The position numbers were made by a program, and so were the translations under genes. Source: Candidatus Opimibacter skivensis (lineage in GTDB: Bacteria; Bacteroidota; Bacteroidia; Chitinophagales; Saprospiraceae). From it: a DNA stretch of 64,000 nt. Each line of letters starts with the position of its first letter. Positions within the stretch are counted from its first letter, which is position 1. The stretch spans positions 186,001 through 250,000 of the forward strand of contig JADKGY010000001.1 in assembly GCA_016722045.1 (NCBI GenBank), written 5' to 3'. The notes below the pieces were generated by a model, which searched no databases, was not told where the DNA came from, and was given only the letters and a program-made list of their open reading frames with translations. Of this stretch, positions 42,245-52,631 are shown in pieces.

Positions 42245-43054
42245 ATGCATAAAAGACAGATAGACATCGTAGTTATCAGCGATACACACCTGGGCATCTA
42301 TTCCAGCCATGCCGAATATCTGCTCTCTTACCTGAAATCTATAGAGTGCAATACACTAATCCTGAATGGGGACATCATCGACATGTGGAATTTTTCGAAA
42401 TTCAAAAACACACATGTCCATGTCATACGCCAAATTCTGAAAATGGGAGAGAGAGGAACGAAGATCTATTACATCACGGGCAACCATGATGATGCATTGC
42501 GAAAATATTCAGGGACGAATATGGGCAGCATTATCCTGGAGGATAAATTAGTTCTGGATCTCAATGGAGAGAAGACGTGGATTTTTCATGGAGATGTGTT
42601 TGATCACTCTGTCAAAGGCTGGGCGAAAATGCTCGCAAAATTAGGTGGCAGAGGATACGATTTCCTGATCTGGAATAATCGGATAATCAATCAGGCACTT
42701 AAATTTTTCAATAAAGAACCAGTTAGTTTTTCAAAGAAAATAAAATCATCTGTTAAGAATGCTGTCAAATGGATTTCCGATTTTGAATTGACTGCCGCAG
42801 AGATGGCTGCCAATCATGGTTTTTCTACTGTGATCTGCGGGCACATTCATATGCCGCAATCCAGGATCATTCATACAAAAAAAGGCCCTATCAAATACCT
42901 GAATAGCGGAGACTGGGTAGAAAATTGTACTGCGCTGGAATACAATCACGGAGCATGGTCTATCTATCGACACGAAATCGTAGATGCAGAGGCGGAAATT
43001 GTGGAGAAGAAGGAGCTCCGAAAATCCATAGTCGATTCAGTTCTCAATTTCTAA
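42245..43054 (+). CDS. metallophosphoesterase, UDP-2,3-diacylglucosamine diphosphatase-like
   Basis: 269 residues. Calcineurin-type metal ligands in order: DTHLG, GDIIDMW, GNHDD, HGDVFD and GHIHMPQ. The arrangement with FDHSVKGWAK and the length fit LpxH-like UDP-2,3-diacylglucosamine diphosphatases of the Bacteroidota branch, an enzyme of lipid A synthesis; other metallophosphoesterases cannot be excluded. Cytoplasmic, peripheral. It ends 4 bases before the next gene's ATG, so the pair is one operon. Confidence 0.82.
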   Translation: MHKRQIDIVVISDTHLGIYSSHAEYLLSYLKSIECNTLILNGDIIDMWNFSKFKNTHVHVIRQILKMGERGTKIYYITGNHDDALRKYSGTNMGSIILEDKLVLDLNGEKTWIFHGDVFDHSVKGWAKMLAKLGGRGYDFLIWNNRIINQALKFFNKEPVSFSKKIKSSVKNAVKWISDFELTAAEMAANHGFSTVICGHIHMPQSRIIHTKKGPIKYLNSGDWVENCTALEYNHGAWSIYRHEIVDAEAEIVEKKELRKSIVDSVLNF

Positions 43055-43058
43055 TGTC

Positions 43059-44081
43059 ATGAAAATATTTTATGCCGTGCAGGCTACAGGTAACGGGCAC
43101 ATCAGTCGTGCGCGTGAGATTTATCCCTATTTGCAGGAACTGGGCACAGTGGATTTTATGTTGAGCGGATCCAATGCGACGTTGCAACCTGAATTTCCGA
43201 TTAAATACAGAAGCAATGGCCTGAGTCTTTTTTACTCCAATTGCGGTGGCTTGAATTACAGGCAAACTTTTCACAAGGCAAAATTTTTGTCCGTTGTAAA
43301 ATATTCAAAATCACTTCCATTGGAAACGTATGATCTGATCATCAATGATTTTGATTTTGTTACTGCGTATGCATGTTGGAAGAGAAATCTGCGATCTGTT
43401 CAATTTGGACACCAGGCCAGCTTTCAATCTGAGCATACACCGCGCCCTTCAAATAGAAGTGTATTGGGCGAAATGATTTTAAAGCATTATGGAAAAGCAT
43501 CTGACTATGTGGGGTTACATTTCAGACCATATGATGACTATATATTTCCTCCGGTCATCAAACAATCCATTCGAAATGCGCAGCCTGCAGATCATGGCCA
43601 TATCACCGTTTACCTGCCGGCACATCGTCAGCATTGTATTGAACATATATTGAAAGAAATCAGTCCGGTAGAGGTACATTGGTTTTTGCCCGGAGTAACA
43701 AGTGTATACAAAGAAGACAATATTACATTCTATCCCATCAGTCAGGACTACTTCAATGAGAGCCTGATTCATTGTCATGGCATCATGACCGCGGGAGGAT
43801 TTGAAACACCTTCAGAAGCATTGTATCTGAATAAAAAATTGCTTTCCATTCCCATCATGGATCAATACGAACAGCAGTGCAATGCTGCAGCTCTTGAATT
43901 GTTAGGGATAAGGATCATGAAAGATCTGAATGAGCAAACGAAAAGTGATTTTTTTCATTGGGTGACTTCTCCCAAAATAAAAATTAATATGCCGGCGAAT
44001 GATATCGGTAGTACATTAAACTATCTTATGAACAAATCGGCGAAAGATCAGCGTAAAAGCAGGTTACTGCCGAGCGTGTAA
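43059..44081 (+). CDS. GT-B glycosyltransferase-like protein
   Basis: 340 residues starting MKIFYAVQATGNGHISRARE, a GT-B opening like that of MurG/MJ1255-type transferases, with GIMTAGGFETPSEALYLNKK in the C-terminal domain, where the sugar nucleotide binds. The lack of a membrane segment suggests a cytosolic or peripheral enzyme. Pairing with a phosphoesterase of the lipid A type and tight spacing suggest envelope glycolipid modification; donor and acceptor unknown. Confidence 0.8.
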   Translation: MKIFYAVQATGNGHISRAREIYPYLQELGTVDFMLSGSNATLQPEFPIKYRSNGLSLFYSNCGGLNYRQTFHKAKFLSVVKYSKSLPLETYDLIINDFDFVTAYACWKRNLRSVQFGHQASFQSEHTPRPSNRSVLGEMILKHYGKASDYVGLHFRPYDDYIFPPVIKQSIRNAQPADHGHITVYLPAHRQHCIEHILKEISPVEVHWFLPGVTSVYKEDNITFYPISQDYFNESLIHCHGIMTAGGFETPSEALYLNKKLLSIPIMDQYEQQCNAAALELLGIRIMKDLNEQTKSDFFHWVTSPKIKINMPANDIGSTLNYLMNKSAKDQRKSRLLPSV

Positions 44082-44253
44082 AAACTTTTCTAATAAATTT
44101 GATGACTTTTCTGAGTTTGAAGATTATTCCATTTTCCAAAGGTATTTGATAAGTCGATTTCATGACTGCCAGTGTTTAAGACAACACAATTCTCTATTTT
44201 TGTTTTTTAACCATCAAGTCTCTAAGGAACAATATTCAATCATAGAAATTCAT

Positions 44254-45240
44254 ATGCAAAAACGCAAACTCGGCAATAGTAATCTTGAAGTCTCCGCCAT
44301 CGGTCTCGGCTGCATGGGCATGAGCATGGCCTACGGACCCGCAGCAGACAAGAGCGACATGATCTACCTGTTGCATAAAGCCGTCGATATGGGGATCAAC
44401 TTTTTTGACACCGCTGAAGCCTACGGCCCATTCACCAACGAATCATTGCTGGGCGAAGCTTTTCAATCGATGCGGGATAAAGTGATCATCGCTACAAAGT
44501 TTGGATTCGATCTTCGGGATGGAAAGACAGGAGGCGTGAACAGCCGTCTTGAACATATCCGTGAAGTAGCTGAAGCTTCGCTCATGAGGCTGAAGACAGA
44601 TGTTATCGATTTATTCTATCAGCATCGCGTTGATCCCGATGTTCCCATTGAAGATGTCGCAGGTGCAGTGAAAGATTTGATTACGGAAGGAAAGGTCAGG
44701 CACTTTGGTCTTTCTGAAGCAGGGCCAGCAACTATCCGTCTCGCACATGCTGTGCAACCTGTCACTGCATTACAAAGTGAATATTCGCTCTGGACACGTG
44801 GCCCGGAAGAAAAAATATTACCTGTACTAGAAGAACTCGGTATTGGTTTCGTTCCATTCAGTCCGCTTGGAAGAGGTTTTCTGACCGGTCAAATGAATGC
44901 AGATACGATATTCGACAGCACCGACTTTCGGAATATGCTTCCGCGTTTTACTCAGGAGGCACGCATGGCCAATCAGTCACTAATCGATATGCTTGATCGT
45001 GTAGCTAAACAAAAAAGTGCAACACCTGCACAAATTGCACTAGCCTGGATCCTCGCACAGAAACCGTGGATCGTCCCTATTCCGGGCACAACAAAACTGA
45101 ATCGCCTCGAAGAAAATATCGGTGCTGCAAGGATTACATTGACACCGGAAGATTTAAGCGACATTAATATCGCTCTCGATGCAATAAAAGTAGTCGGCGA
45201 TCGCTATCCGGAAGAGATGGAAAAAAGAACAGGGCTGTAA
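44254..45240 (+). CDS. aldo/keto reductase
   Basis: 328 residues from ATG 44254; the longer in-frame start at 44146 adds a stretch without similarity. Motifs: SAIGLGCMGMSMAYG, the catalytic DTAEAYGP (Asp, Tyr), KFGFDLRDG (Lys), YQHRVDPDVPIEDV (His), SEAGPATIRLAHAV, and the NADPH-binding PIPGTTKLNRLEENIGA. NADPH-dependent carbonyl reductase of the YajO/AKR13-like branch, cytoplasmic. Single gene. Confidence 0.93.
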   Translation: MQKRKLGNSNLEVSAIGLGCMGMSMAYGPAADKSDMIYLLHKAVDMGINFFDTAEAYGPFTNESLLGEAFQSMRDKVIIATKFGFDLRDGKTGGVNSRLEHIREVAEASLMRLKTDVIDLFYQHRVDPDVPIEDVAGAVKDLITEGKVRHFGLSEAGPATIRLAHAVQPVTALQSEYSLWTRGPEEKILPVLEELGIGFVPFSPLGRGFLTGQMNADTIFDSTDFRNMLPRFTQEARMANQSLIDMLDRVAKQKSATPAQIALAWILAQKPWIVPIPGTTKLNRLEENIGAARITLTPEDLSDINIALDAIKVVGDRYPEEMEKRTGL

Positions 45241-45242
45241 CT

Positions 45243-45445
45243 TTCGGGTAACTCACCCCCGGCTTCTCTCTTAGATCTTCGGGTAACTCACCCCCAACCC
45301 CTCTCTTATTACTGTACGCTTTGATATGACACAGAATCTCCGTGAGAGAGGGGAGTCATGAGCTACCTGTATGAATCACACACCCCTGTCTTTAAGGAGG
45401 ACATATTCGTATCAGCATTTTGTAAGAGAGGGGAAGGGTGTAACA
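45243..45445. repeat. direct and inverted short repeats in a 350-bp gap
   Basis: TTCGGGTAACTCACCCCC occurs at 45243 and 45279, each followed by a CTCTCTTA stretch; 45419-45440 (GTAAGAGAGGGGAAGGGTG) and 45340-45360 (GAGAGAGGGGAGTCATGAG) are partial inverse copies. No gene seen in 45241-45592. It looks like a palindromic repeat element, similar in style to others in the window. Confidence 0.6.
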
Positions 45446-45592
45446 TTTTCCTTATCCCCTGTAAGGTTGATACAAATCCAATAATTACTATGAATATTGG
45501 GAGTGTTGTATTTTTCAGCTTCATTTACATTGACATTTTTAGTTGGAGGTGAGATTGCAAAACGGTCGACTTATTGCTATCATCAATCAATG

Positions 45593-46363
45593 TTACCTAA
45601 AGTCTTTTATCATTTCAGTTGTAAAAGCGGGCCATCCATTATAAATATCTTCATCAGATCCGGTGAGTTTTAGAATAATGTAATATTGAAAATTATTTAC
45701 AAGGCATTTTCTCAATTCATTTCCATATAACAGGCCTAACCCTTCAGCAGCACTTATCTCAATAAGTGCTTTAATAGATTGTAATAGATTAATATTTGAT
45801 TTCCAAAAACTTGCATTCAATTCAATGGTAGAGCTTAATCGATTCAATTCCGCAACTTCAGCATCATTAATCCATCCTAAAATACCCTCCCCAAACCCTC
45901 CTGACCCATGGTTCCAAATGTTGCCTCCCTGTCCCCATTTATCAATTATTTTTTGAGCTGCAATGTCTCTTGATTTTATCGCCAGTTCCAATGTATATAT
46001 TTTACCAACGCTTAAAAAATATTTTGAGCAATGTCGCATTATCAGTGATTCAAATAAATATGCCAGATCTTCATGGGCCCAACAATTTTTGGTAGGTCGA
46101 TAAAATACCCGTTCAGTTTCATAAGTTCCATTTTCATCCGCTGCAAATCTCTTGTCAAACTTGCACGTAGTCAGATCAGCATTAAATAGTTGCATGACCG
46201 CATTAAGGTTTGTAAAACCGGGTATGCCATAAACATTGAACGTATTATGGAATTCAATTTCATTCTTAACTAATAAATTTGATTCACCTTCTTTAAGTGA
46301 AGGAATAATCACATTTTTGAATTTTTCAAAATCAAAAGCAATTATATTGGATGCTGCTCCCAT
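45593..46363 (-). CDS. hypothetical protein
   Basis: 256 residues, no signal peptide, no membrane helix. Notable segments: CWAHEDLAYLFESLIMRHCS near the middle, GQGGNIWNHGSGGFGEG and WINDAEVAELNRLSSTIELN. I do not recognise the family. Its codon use and AT content fit the neighbourhood. A TAGTTTTG box (46406-46399 on the minus strand) may be a -7 element. Confidence 0.6.
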   Translation of the reverse strand: MGAASNIIAFDFEKFKNVIIPSLKEGESNLLVKNEIEFHNTFNVYGIPGFTNLNAVMQLFNADLTTCKFDKRFAADENGTYETERVFYRPTKNCWAHEDLAYLFESLIMRHCSKYFLSVGKIYTLELAIKSRDIAAQKIIDKWGQGGNIWNHGSGGFGEGILGWINDAEVAELNRLSSTIELNASFWKSNINLLQSIKALIEISAAEGLGLLYGNELRKCLVNNFQYYIILKLTGSDEDIYNGWPAFTTEMIKDFR

Positions 46364-46429
46364 TATTATGCGGTTACTTTTTTATTAACATCATTTTCCA
46401 AAACTAAGCAATATGATGGTTCAATCCGC

Positions 46430-46669
46430 TTATCTTCCCTGGCTTTGAAGAAGATTATCGCTCTTTTTCGATTCTTCTAGTAGCCCGATAGAGAAATTAT
46501 AATCCTTGCCTTCAAGATTTTTCAGGCCCTTCAAATTTGTAATATCCTTTTCCTGGTATTTCCAGTTATACTCATTCCAGGACCCGGTCAATTTTTGATC
46601 AGGATTGGATTGAAGCTTTTTTGAGAAAGCCAAGGAACCATAACTCGTGGATATGGATATTGTTGTCAA
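46430..46669 (-). CDS. short hypothetical protein
   Basis: 79 residues, MTTISISTSYGSLAFSKKLQ and onward, ending SKKSDNLLQSQGR. No known motif, no ribosome site of note. It could be a remnant of a larger protein. Directly upstream, 46688-46725 has a short tandem tract of ACTCACTACT units. Confidence 0.35.
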   Translation of the reverse strand: MTTISISTSYGSLAFSKKLQSNPDQKLTGSWNEYNWKYQEKDITNLKGLKNLEGKDYNFSIGLLEESKKSDNLLQSQGR

Positions 46670-46721
46670 ATTAATTTCCAGTCCATCAACTACTCACTAC
46701 TCACTATTCACTACTCCCTAC

Positions 46722-49700
46722 TCACTTCTTCAACACTCTCCCCGGATCCACCACATCCAACTCCAATTGCTTCACCGCATTATTGAACGCCGGAATCTGT
46801 AAGTAAAAAACGTTAGTCAGTCGTATTAATTCAGGAGCTAATCTCGCATTCAGCTCTTCAAAAACTGTTCTTTCCTGTTCTGTTGGCCTGGCATCGGCAC
46901 CTCGTATGAAATCCTGCAACGAGCAGTATCGTTCAAACAATTGCATGGGATACCGCAGATCATCTTCATTGGCTTTAATCTTCGAATTGATGAGCGTGTC
47001 ACCGATGATGTGCAAAGAATCAAGCAATGGTTTGGCGATCTTTTTCAACGAAATGATTTTGGTACTGTCACTGAAACCGTTGACGAAATTATTCACCTGG
47101 CTTTCTACTCCCCGAATTTGAAGAATGGATCTGATGATCTCATTTTGTTTTTTATGTACCTCCATCATTAAGTCAAACTGCATTTTCAAATCTTCCTGTG
47201 AGGTTTTTACTTTCGGATTTAATATGATGGTGAAATTGCGTTGCATCAGCGATGTATCTCCTTTCATCAATTTTACGATATAATTTCCGGGAAGGGCTTT
47301 TGGACCTGCTAATGAACCGGCAGCCCAGTATTCTTCTTCAAAATGTTTTGCATCAGGATAAACTAAATTCCACACAAAACGATTCATACCTACATTAGTC
47401 GGCAGCATATCCTCCTTGGGTTTTTGATCTGCATAAAAATTACCCTTGGTTTTTATAGGTTCTCCATACTTATCTATTTTGTTTGAAAATGCCATTATGC
47501 TATCGCCGGCTGAGGTATAGAAAACCAATTTGATTTCTCCTGAAGGTTTTTGTTTCAAATAGTAATCAACGATGACACCATTCGGAGCATTGGTACCGGT
47601 TTGTTGTTTGATCGTTGCTTCATTTTCAGGATCTGACTGATTGCCATCCATTCGGATAGCGACATTGGGTTGATACAGCCAATAATCAGCATGGGACACA
47701 GAATCACTGATCTGATAAAATGGTGTCAAATCATCAAGCACCCAAAATCCACGGCCATGTGTAGCGATGACAAGATCCTTTAGGTCCTTCTTGACCTGCA
47801 TATCATGAACAGGTGTGACCGGTAGATTTAATTGCATGGATTGCCAGTGATCACCATTGTCAAAAGAAATATAGGCTCCTGTTTCAGTCCCTGCATACAA
47901 TAGATTTTTACGATTCGGATCTTCACGGACACAGCGGGAATACACATTCGCCGGCAAACCATTTGTAATCATGGTCCATGTCTTTCCATAATCTGTCGTA
48001 CGATATATGTACGGATGTGTGTCATCGAGACGATACCGGTGTGCGGCAAAAAAACAAGTGCCTGCATCAAAATGCGATGGTTCAATAATACTCACAGTGG
48101 ACCATGGCTGTAAATCTTTTGGAGTGACATCGCTCCATGTTTTACCATCATCAGTACTCAGGTGAATAAGTCCATCATCACTTCCCGCCCACAGTTCACC
48201 TTGCTTAGCCGGTGATTCTGCGAAGGCATAAACAGTGCAATAGATTTCAGCACCAGTGTTGTCAGGTGTAATCGGCCCGCCGCTTTGTAATTGTTTTGAA
48301 GGATCGTTACGGGTGAGGTCCGGTGAAATCGTTTCCCAACTCATCCCTCCGTTTTTCGTTTGATGTACATATTGAGAAGTGCAATACATTTCTTTGTTGT
48401 CCCATGGAGAGAAAGAAATCGGATAGGTCCATGCAAAGCGATTTTTCAAAAAGTTTGCACCCCATCCATCATTGATGAGTGGATAGACAGAAATGCTTTG
48501 ATACTGTTCATTCTTCTTGTCATGTCGACTCATGATGCCATCATACTCCCCACCAAAGGAGATCGTCGGATCAGTAGGGTCAGGCACTATATAGCCGGCT
48601 TCACCACCCGCAGGATAATACCAATCTTTTTTTCCAATACCGGAGCCATACGTTCTTGTAGCTATTCTTATTGGTCCCCAATCCTGTTGACCGCCATAAG
48701 CGTGATACGGGAAATCATTGTCGAGATTGACGTGATAGAACTGGCATGTCGGCAGGTCTTCATCTGTCCATGTTCTTCCACCATTGTAAGTCACTGCAGC
48801 ACTACCGTCATCAGCTATGATAAAATTATCAGAGTTGTCCGGATTGATCCACATATCATGATTGTCGCCATGCTCCTGTCCTATTTTTGAAAATGAAACA
48901 CCACCATCGATTGATTTCCAAAATTCAACATTGCTGACATAGAGAACATTTTCATTGTTTGGATCACAGAATATTTCAGAGAAATACCAGGGTCGTTGTG
49001 AAAGATCATTTTTTGAAGAGATGAGTCCCCATGTTTTTCCTCCATTATCACTGCGGTACAGACCTGGATGCTCTTTGTTCTCGATCATCGCATACACGCG
49101 TTGTGGATTTGTAGCGGATACAGCAATACAAATTTTACCTAAAATACCTTTTGGCATTCCCGGATTTTCCGAAAGCAAATTCCAGGTATCACCACCATCA
49201 ACACTTTTATATAATCCACTTCCTGTGCCACCGCTCGTGAGTAGCCACGGTTTTCGATTGACCTGCCATAACGAAGCATATATGATGTTTGGATTGGTAG
49301 GATCAAAATCAATATCAATGGCTCCTGTTTTTTCATCCTTGTACAGGACCTGCTTCCAAGTTTTTCCACCGTCAGTCGTACGGTATATACCTCGCTCTTT
49401 GTTTTCACCAAACATTTTACCGGCGACAGCTGCAAAAGCGATATCTGCATTCTTAGGATGAATGATTAGTCGCCCTGTGGCGGAAGCTTCAAGTGTGAGG
49501 ACATGCTTCCATGTTTTTCCTGCATCAATTGATTTGTAAATTCCATCGCCCATGATGGCGGTGTTTCGAATGGCGGCTTCACCCATGCCCACATAGATAA
49601 CATTCGGATCACCCGGAGCAACCGCCAAAGCACCAACGGATGCAGAATGAAAAGTAGAATCTGAAACAGGGAACCATGTTATTGCGCCATCAACTGTTTT

Positions 49701-49946
49701 CCAAACTCCGCCACCTGTTGCACCCAGATAATAGGTCAGAGGATCACCGATAACACCAGTCGAAGTAAGTGATCTTCCTCCCTGATATGGGCCGATGCTA
49801 CGCCATTTCATTCCGGAATAAAGTTGTTTGCTGTACGTTTCTTGTGGGGCAATATTCTTTGCGCCAGTGGGCGAAGGATTTTTTTGAGCTGCACAAAACT
49901 GAATTGCACAAATTAGGATGGCAGAGGATAATAAATGGATTTTCAT
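46722..49946 (-). CDS. exported sortilin/BNR-like propeller protein
   Basis: 1074 residues from ATG 49946, which begins a signal peptide (LLSSAILICAIQFCAAQ). Repeated BNR/VPS10 units fill residues 40-750: WRSIGPYQGGRSLTSTGVIG, GGVWKTVDGAITW, GDGIYKSIDAGKTWKHV, YRTTDGGKTWKQV, YRTTDYGKTWTMI. A C-terminal helical and beta domain follows (NRFVWNLVYPDAKHFEEEYW). This family is common in Bacteroidota and annotated as glycosyl hydrolase or sortilin-like, but catalytic residues of sialidases were not seen. Ends with DPGRVLKK, with no type IX tail. Confidence 0.88.
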   Translation of the reverse strand: MKIHLLSSAILICAIQFCAAQKNPSPTGAKNIAPQETYSKQLYSGMKWRSIGPYQGGRSLTSTGVIGDPLTYYLGATGGGVWKTVDGAITWFPVSDSTFHSASVGALAVAPGDPNVIYVGMGEAAIRNTAIMGDGIYKSIDAGKTWKHVLTLEASATGRLIIHPKNADIAFAAVAGKMFGENKERGIYRTTDGGKTWKQVLYKDEKTGAIDIDFDPTNPNIIYASLWQVNRKPWLLTSGGTGSGLYKSVDGGDTWNLLSENPGMPKGILGKICIAVSATNPQRVYAMIENKEHPGLYRSDNGGKTWGLISSKNDLSQRPWYFSEIFCDPNNENVLYVSNVEFWKSIDGGVSFSKIGQEHGDNHDMWINPDNSDNFIIADDGSAAVTYNGGRTWTDEDLPTCQFYHVNLDNDFPYHAYGGQQDWGPIRIATRTYGSGIGKKDWYYPAGGEAGYIVPDPTDPTISFGGEYDGIMSRHDKKNEQYQSISVYPLINDGWGANFLKNRFAWTYPISFSPWDNKEMYCTSQYVHQTKNGGMSWETISPDLTRNDPSKQLQSGGPITPDNTGAEIYCTVYAFAESPAKQGELWAGSDDGLIHLSTDDGKTWSDVTPKDLQPWSTVSIIEPSHFDAGTCFFAAHRYRLDDTHPYIYRTTDYGKTWTMITNGLPANVYSRCVREDPNRKNLLYAGTETGAYISFDNGDHWQSMQLNLPVTPVHDMQVKKDLKDLVIATHGRGFWVLDDLTPFYQISDSVSHADYWLYQPNVAIRMDGNQSDPENEATIKQQTGTNAPNGVIVDYYLKQKPSGEIKLVFYTSAGDSIMAFSNKIDKYGEPIKTKGNFYADQKPKEDMLPTNVGMNRFVWNLVYPDAKHFEEEYWAAGSLAGPKALPGNYIVKLMKGDTSLMQRNFTIILNPKVKTSQEDLKMQFDLMMEVHKKQNEIIRSILQIRGVESQVNNFVNGFSDSTKIISLKKIAKPLLDSLHIIGDTLINSKIKANEDDLRYPMQLFERYCSLQDFIRGADARPTEQERTVFEELNARLAPELIRLTNVFYLQIPAFNNAVKQLELDVVDPGRVLKK

Positions 49947-50271
49947 AATCGAATTATTCGGGGGTGAATGTAGCATATAAATGAACAAATTTTCTGACTT
50001 AATAGATAAGTCTCAATGCAAAGCAAGTTGACAGGCTTCTTTTGTCGACCTGATTATCCACCTGGTAATTTTAAAATTGTGCATAGATTCTTATCAAAAG
50101 GGGGTAGTCATCCCACTTTTTCTCAACATCAATAAAGGGAAATGGATAAAATTTAGAAATGTGGAAATGGTTTTCTTGAAAACCCAATATTCAGTAACGC
50201 AGGCGAATGCATCAATTATTTCAATCCGATATGAACTTGAATTAATGCTAAACCATTAGGAACATTAATTT
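49947..50271. other. 325-bp intergenic region
   Basis: No gene, repeat or terminator that I can support. The plus strand is open at 50077-50259, but no motif or ribosome site backs it. Confidence 0.4.
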
Positions 50272-51777
50272 TCATTTTTCAAGTTTATCCAGCGATTCTT
50301 TTGCTCTGGGGTTTCCGGGTCTTATTTTCAATGCTTGTCGGTAACAATTCATTGCCTCGTTTTTTTTGCTTTGGGCCAGATAAATATCCCCCAGATCATT
50401 CCAGGCGACTACGATGTTTGGAAATGCTTTGGTATAGTATACGTAAAGAACTAGTGCCCGCTCAATTTTCTTTTCCTCCATAAGAGATTGTCCAACCTCC
50501 AGTAAAATCATATCATCTTCGACTTTTATATTCTCTTTTTCAAGTGCATCCGCCAGGTCAGTTGTTGCCGTTTTGTCCAGTATATCGTATATCTGTTTGG
50601 ACTGTTCATTTTCAAATCTTGGTTGCATAGATAGAGCATCCTGTTCTATTTTTCCCTTGAAATAAAGTTGCGTCACATTTGGCAAGACCATATTTGTATT
50701 TATTGAACTTTCATTCGTGACCATATAAAACACGAGTCCTTCTACGGGCAATCGTACCATTCTTGCAAAGTAAATTCCGTTGCTTCCTCCATTGTCAATA
50801 AGTTTAGTGTTTCGCCTGCTCTTTGATATGTTGCATCCATAACCAAAGTAAGATTCTCCATTATAACCTTCCTCCTGAATTTGACTTGTAAACATTTTCT
50901 CTATGGTTGGTTGACGTAGGATGGTATGGTTTGTAAAACTGTTTATCCACAAGTACATTTCATCCAACGTTGCCTCAAGCCCTCCATTCGCTTTTAAGTT
51001 CCAATAAGGTCCGCCACCTGCCTTGTCAAAATGTTGTTGATGTGTTCCCCATATTTTCCCATCCTGGTAGCCGATAGCGATAGTATCATTTGATGCCACT
51101 GGATATTGATAGCCGATATTTTTTATCCCTATGGGTTCAAACAAACTTGTTTTGAGAAACTGTTCATAATCAAGACCAGTTATCTGTTCAATGATTATTC
51201 CTAAGATGCTGTAACCTACATTGGTGTAAATGGCTTTGTCGCCGGGATTGAAGGCTAAAGGTTCTGCAAAAGCCCGTTTTAAAAAATCTTCTGTGCTTAT
51301 TTTTTCATAGTCTCCACCATCCTGAGTTAAGAACTCATGAAAACCTGATGAATGGGTTAGTAATTGATGGATGGTGATGTTTGCTTTGTCAGCAGGTATA
51401 GTCGGAAAATATTTTTTTAGTTTATCCTCGGTAGATAGTTTATGCTGTTCTACCAGTTTCATAATGGCCGCGGCTGTAAAGGCTTTGGTAATGCTGCCGA
51501 TAGAGGCTAAGGTACCTGGTGTGAATGGAATATGCTTGTCCTTGTCGGCCCAACCATATCCTTTGCTAAATATTTTCTTGCCGTCTTTTACGATCAAAAG
51601 ACCGCCGGAGAAATTTTTTTCAAGAGCAAGATTTGTAAGATATTGGTCTATGAGTTTACTTGTATCGTTGTTGATTTCTAAACCACTGGTTCTGCTCTCT
51701 GGATTATATGCCTGGTTGCTGTGTAAACAGGTGGCCTTCAGGCTAACTGCAATGGATAGAAGAAATAGGATTTTCAT
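50272..51777 (-). CDS. exported serine hydrolase with TPR, paralogue
   Basis: 501 residues from ATG 51777 (MKILFLLSIAVSLKATC signal). SxxK in SIGSITKAFTAAAIMK, YxN in AIYTNVGYSILGIIIEQ, and LIDNGGSNGIYF as the third motif. A short helical region then a TPR (VAWNDLGDIYLAQSKKNEAM then CYRQALKIRPGN) ends the protein. Overall plan equals that of the gene at 35445, but without the beta domain at the end. Probably a periplasmic beta-lactamase-fold peptidase or esterase. Confidence 0.9.
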   Translation of the reverse strand: MKILFLLSIAVSLKATCLHSNQAYNPESRTSGLEINNDTSKLIDQYLTNLALEKNFSGGLLIVKDGKKIFSKGYGWADKDKHIPFTPGTLASIGSITKAFTAAAIMKLVEQHKLSTEDKLKKYFPTIPADKANITIHQLLTHSSGFHEFLTQDGGDYEKISTEDFLKRAFAEPLAFNPGDKAIYTNVGYSILGIIIEQITGLDYEQFLKTSLFEPIGIKNIGYQYPVASNDTIAIGYQDGKIWGTHQQHFDKAGGGPYWNLKANGGLEATLDEMYLWINSFTNHTILRQPTIEKMFTSQIQEEGYNGESYFGYGCNISKSRRNTKLIDNGGSNGIYFARMVRLPVEGLVFYMVTNESSINTNMVLPNVTQLYFKGKIEQDALSMQPRFENEQSKQIYDILDKTATTDLADALEKENIKVEDDMILLEVGQSLMEEKKIERALVLYVYYTKAFPNIVVAWNDLGDIYLAQSKKNEAMNCYRQALKIRPGNPRAKESLDKLEK

Positions 51778-52037
51778 GTTCTCAATTTTATTTTGAGATG
51801 GAAAAGTAGGGTACAAAAGACTGATTTAAGCGTTATTTAGTGTTAATAATGGTTAAGCATCCGTCCGGTGTGATAGGGTAGTTGGTTCAATTTGAGGATT
51901 GGCAATTGCCTGCATTGAGCCTGAATGCTAATCTGGAATTTTCGGGATGATTAGTATCAGGTAACCCGCTGATGGGTATCATAAATATTTTTTCTGGTTG
52001 TCAGAACTTTGCTCCGGTAACTTAGATAATAAATCTT

Positions 52038-52409
52038 ATGAAAAATATCTTATTTGTATTCGTAGCCTTTTGTGCAATTGTTTTTTTGTCTTCTTGCGGA
52101 ATTAATGCCGGAGTAATTTCTAATCTCAATTCAAACGCAACTGAGGTGCAGTTATCGAGCAACAATTTTAAAGTAGTGGACAAGATCAACGGTAGCGCCA
52201 AGGTTAGTTATGTGCTTATGTTTGGGGGTATGAACAAAAAGCAACTGTTTGAAAATGCCTATTCGGCCATGATGGACAAAGCAAATCTGAATGGCAGCGC
52301 ACGTGCAGTGATCAACATGGTTACGGAAGAACATATTGGCGGAGTGCCTCCGTTTTATTACACAAGGACAGTGACGGTAAGTGCAAACGTAATTGAGTTT
52401 ACAAAGTAA
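52038..52409 (+). CDS. DUF6567-like lipoprotein
   Basis: 123 residues, signal plus lipobox (AIVFLSSCG). The mature part (NATEVQLSSNNFKVVDKING, YVLMFGGMNKKQLFENAYSA, GSARAVINMVTEEHIGGVPP) fits the DUF6567/TRL-like lipoprotein pattern. Function unknown. Stands alone between minus-strand genes. Confidence 0.82.
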   Translation: MKNILFVFVAFCAIVFLSSCGINAGVISNLNSNATEVQLSSNNFKVVDKINGSAKVSYVLMFGGMNKKQLFENAYSAMMDKANLNGSARAVINMVTEEHIGGVPPFYYTRTVTVSANVIEFTK

Positions 52410-52631
52410 TAAGCAGCAGAATTTGCCGCTATTATTTCAGATGGGATCATTCCGGGGAGCAGTTATGTCTGTTCAGCTATACTCGTCCGAAAGTTGTCTC
52501 AATGTTTGGTTTCGGTGTTCGTCATCGTTTGCGTATTCATTGTATTGATACCATCGTTAGGGCATGCTGAAGGCGAGAGATTGATCGAAATTATCAAAAT
52601 GGCTTGACCATAATTTTACCGATGTCGTATT

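Noticed and set aside
45541..45580. REP family 1 copy (GATTGCAAAACGGTCG)
   Set aside because: Only eight to ten bases agree with the core and neither hairpin arm is present.
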